Shown here: piece by piece, positions 63,926 to 64,000 of the stretch
Layout of the letters: the number at the start of each line of letters is the position of its first letter
How positions within the stretch are numbered: position 1 is the stretch's first letter
Source: CAIYRG01 sp965247505
GTDB taxonomy: Bacteria; Pseudomonadota; Alphaproteobacteria; Micropepsales; Micropepsaceae
Assembly: GCA_965247505.1 (NCBI GenBank)
Contig: OZ252020.1
Location: 868,001 to 932,000, forward strand
Length of the DNA stretch: 64,000 nucleotides
Reading direction: 5' to 3'
Program-made: the position numbers and the translations under genes
Notes under the pieces: model-generated
Database searches by the model: none
Told to the model about the DNA's origin: nothing
The model's input: the letters and a program-made list of their open reading frames with translations, nothing else

Positions 63926-64000
63926 ATGGAGCCCGCCGACTTCAAGGAACCCGAACCGGGAGCGGAGCGGCAGTGGGTGAGTATTGTGCGAAGTGGTTGG
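63926..64000 (+). CDS. Possible start of a gene running past the window edge
   Basis: 25 open codons from ATG 63926 (MEPADFKEPEPGAERQW...). Too short to recognise. The alternative ATG 63921 is closed by TGA after 19 codons. Confidence 0.22.
   Translation, partial: MEPADFKEPEPGAERQWVSIVRSGW

Overview
The window is a chromosomal segment of an alphaproteobacterium. This rests on gene order and gene types: rpmH-rnpA-yidD-yidC-engB-argB followed by a HAD nucleotidase, dapD and dapE; cytochrome c-kdsB-pheA; a 4.5S-type SRP RNA ahead of dnaX-ebfC-recR; def-fmt-truA; glnK-amtB; zapE-asd; Tad pilus pseudopilins; and the betaine-lipid pair btaB/btaA. I cannot place it below class level. Four genes of the succinylase route to diaminopimelate and lysine are present (asd, dapC, dapD, dapE).

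Layout. 1-17 kb: dapC (cut by the window edge), amtB-glnK, a UbiH-type monooxygenase, zapE-asd, an OmpA-like protein, btaB-btaA, tesB, three Tad-type genes and a Na+/H+ antiporter, then an SDR. 17.2-20.5 kb: two different IS1595-family insertions side by side. The first carries a DUF3800-like cargo gene and sits inside a palindromic intergenic repeat. 20.5-49 kb: mostly intact core genes (TadD-like lipoprotein, TAXI binding protein, GST, leucyl aminopeptidase, NlpC/P60, cytochrome c, kdsB, pheA, nudC, SRP RNA, dnaX cluster, rmuC, def-fmt-truA, murI, dap genes, argB, yidC cluster, histidine kinase, ggt). 49.2-51.7 kb: tRNA-Arg(ACG), a tyrosine recombinase, a ParDE-like toxin-antitoxin pair and a hairpin-rich stretch that looks like a structured RNA. 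51.7-53.6 kb: a 5'-truncated prolyl oligopeptidase and a small secreted protein. 54-61.4 kb: a graveyard of IS110, IS1182, IS3, IS21 (two copies) and IS6-like pieces around a second, broken integrase. 61.7-63.2 kb: an OGG-fold-like gene bracketed by two similar 131-132 bp elements with inverted ends (MITE-like). The last 0.8 kb is GC-rich with no confident gene.

The outstanding property is the number of broken genes. In core regions: amtB (one extra A in an A tract), an OmpA-family gene (in-frame TAG), tesB (frameshift), tadG fused by deletion to the antiporter, murI (one G short), a histidine kinase (in-frame TGA), a ubiH-like gene with no canonical start at the expected place, and a prolyl oligopeptidase lacking its 5' half. 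In the mobile region: stops inside IS110, IS1182, IS3 and integrase genes. Every in-frame stop is explainable by a C:G to T:A transition. Either the genome is in active decay or the assembly carries many single-base errors; a frameshift in a normally essential gene (murI) makes read-level checking the first step.

Best candidates for something new: the 51.2-51.6 kb structured-RNA candidate with nested 12- and 13-bp long-range complementarity, the DUF3800 cargo inside an IS1595-type element, and the MITE-bracketed OGG-fold gene.
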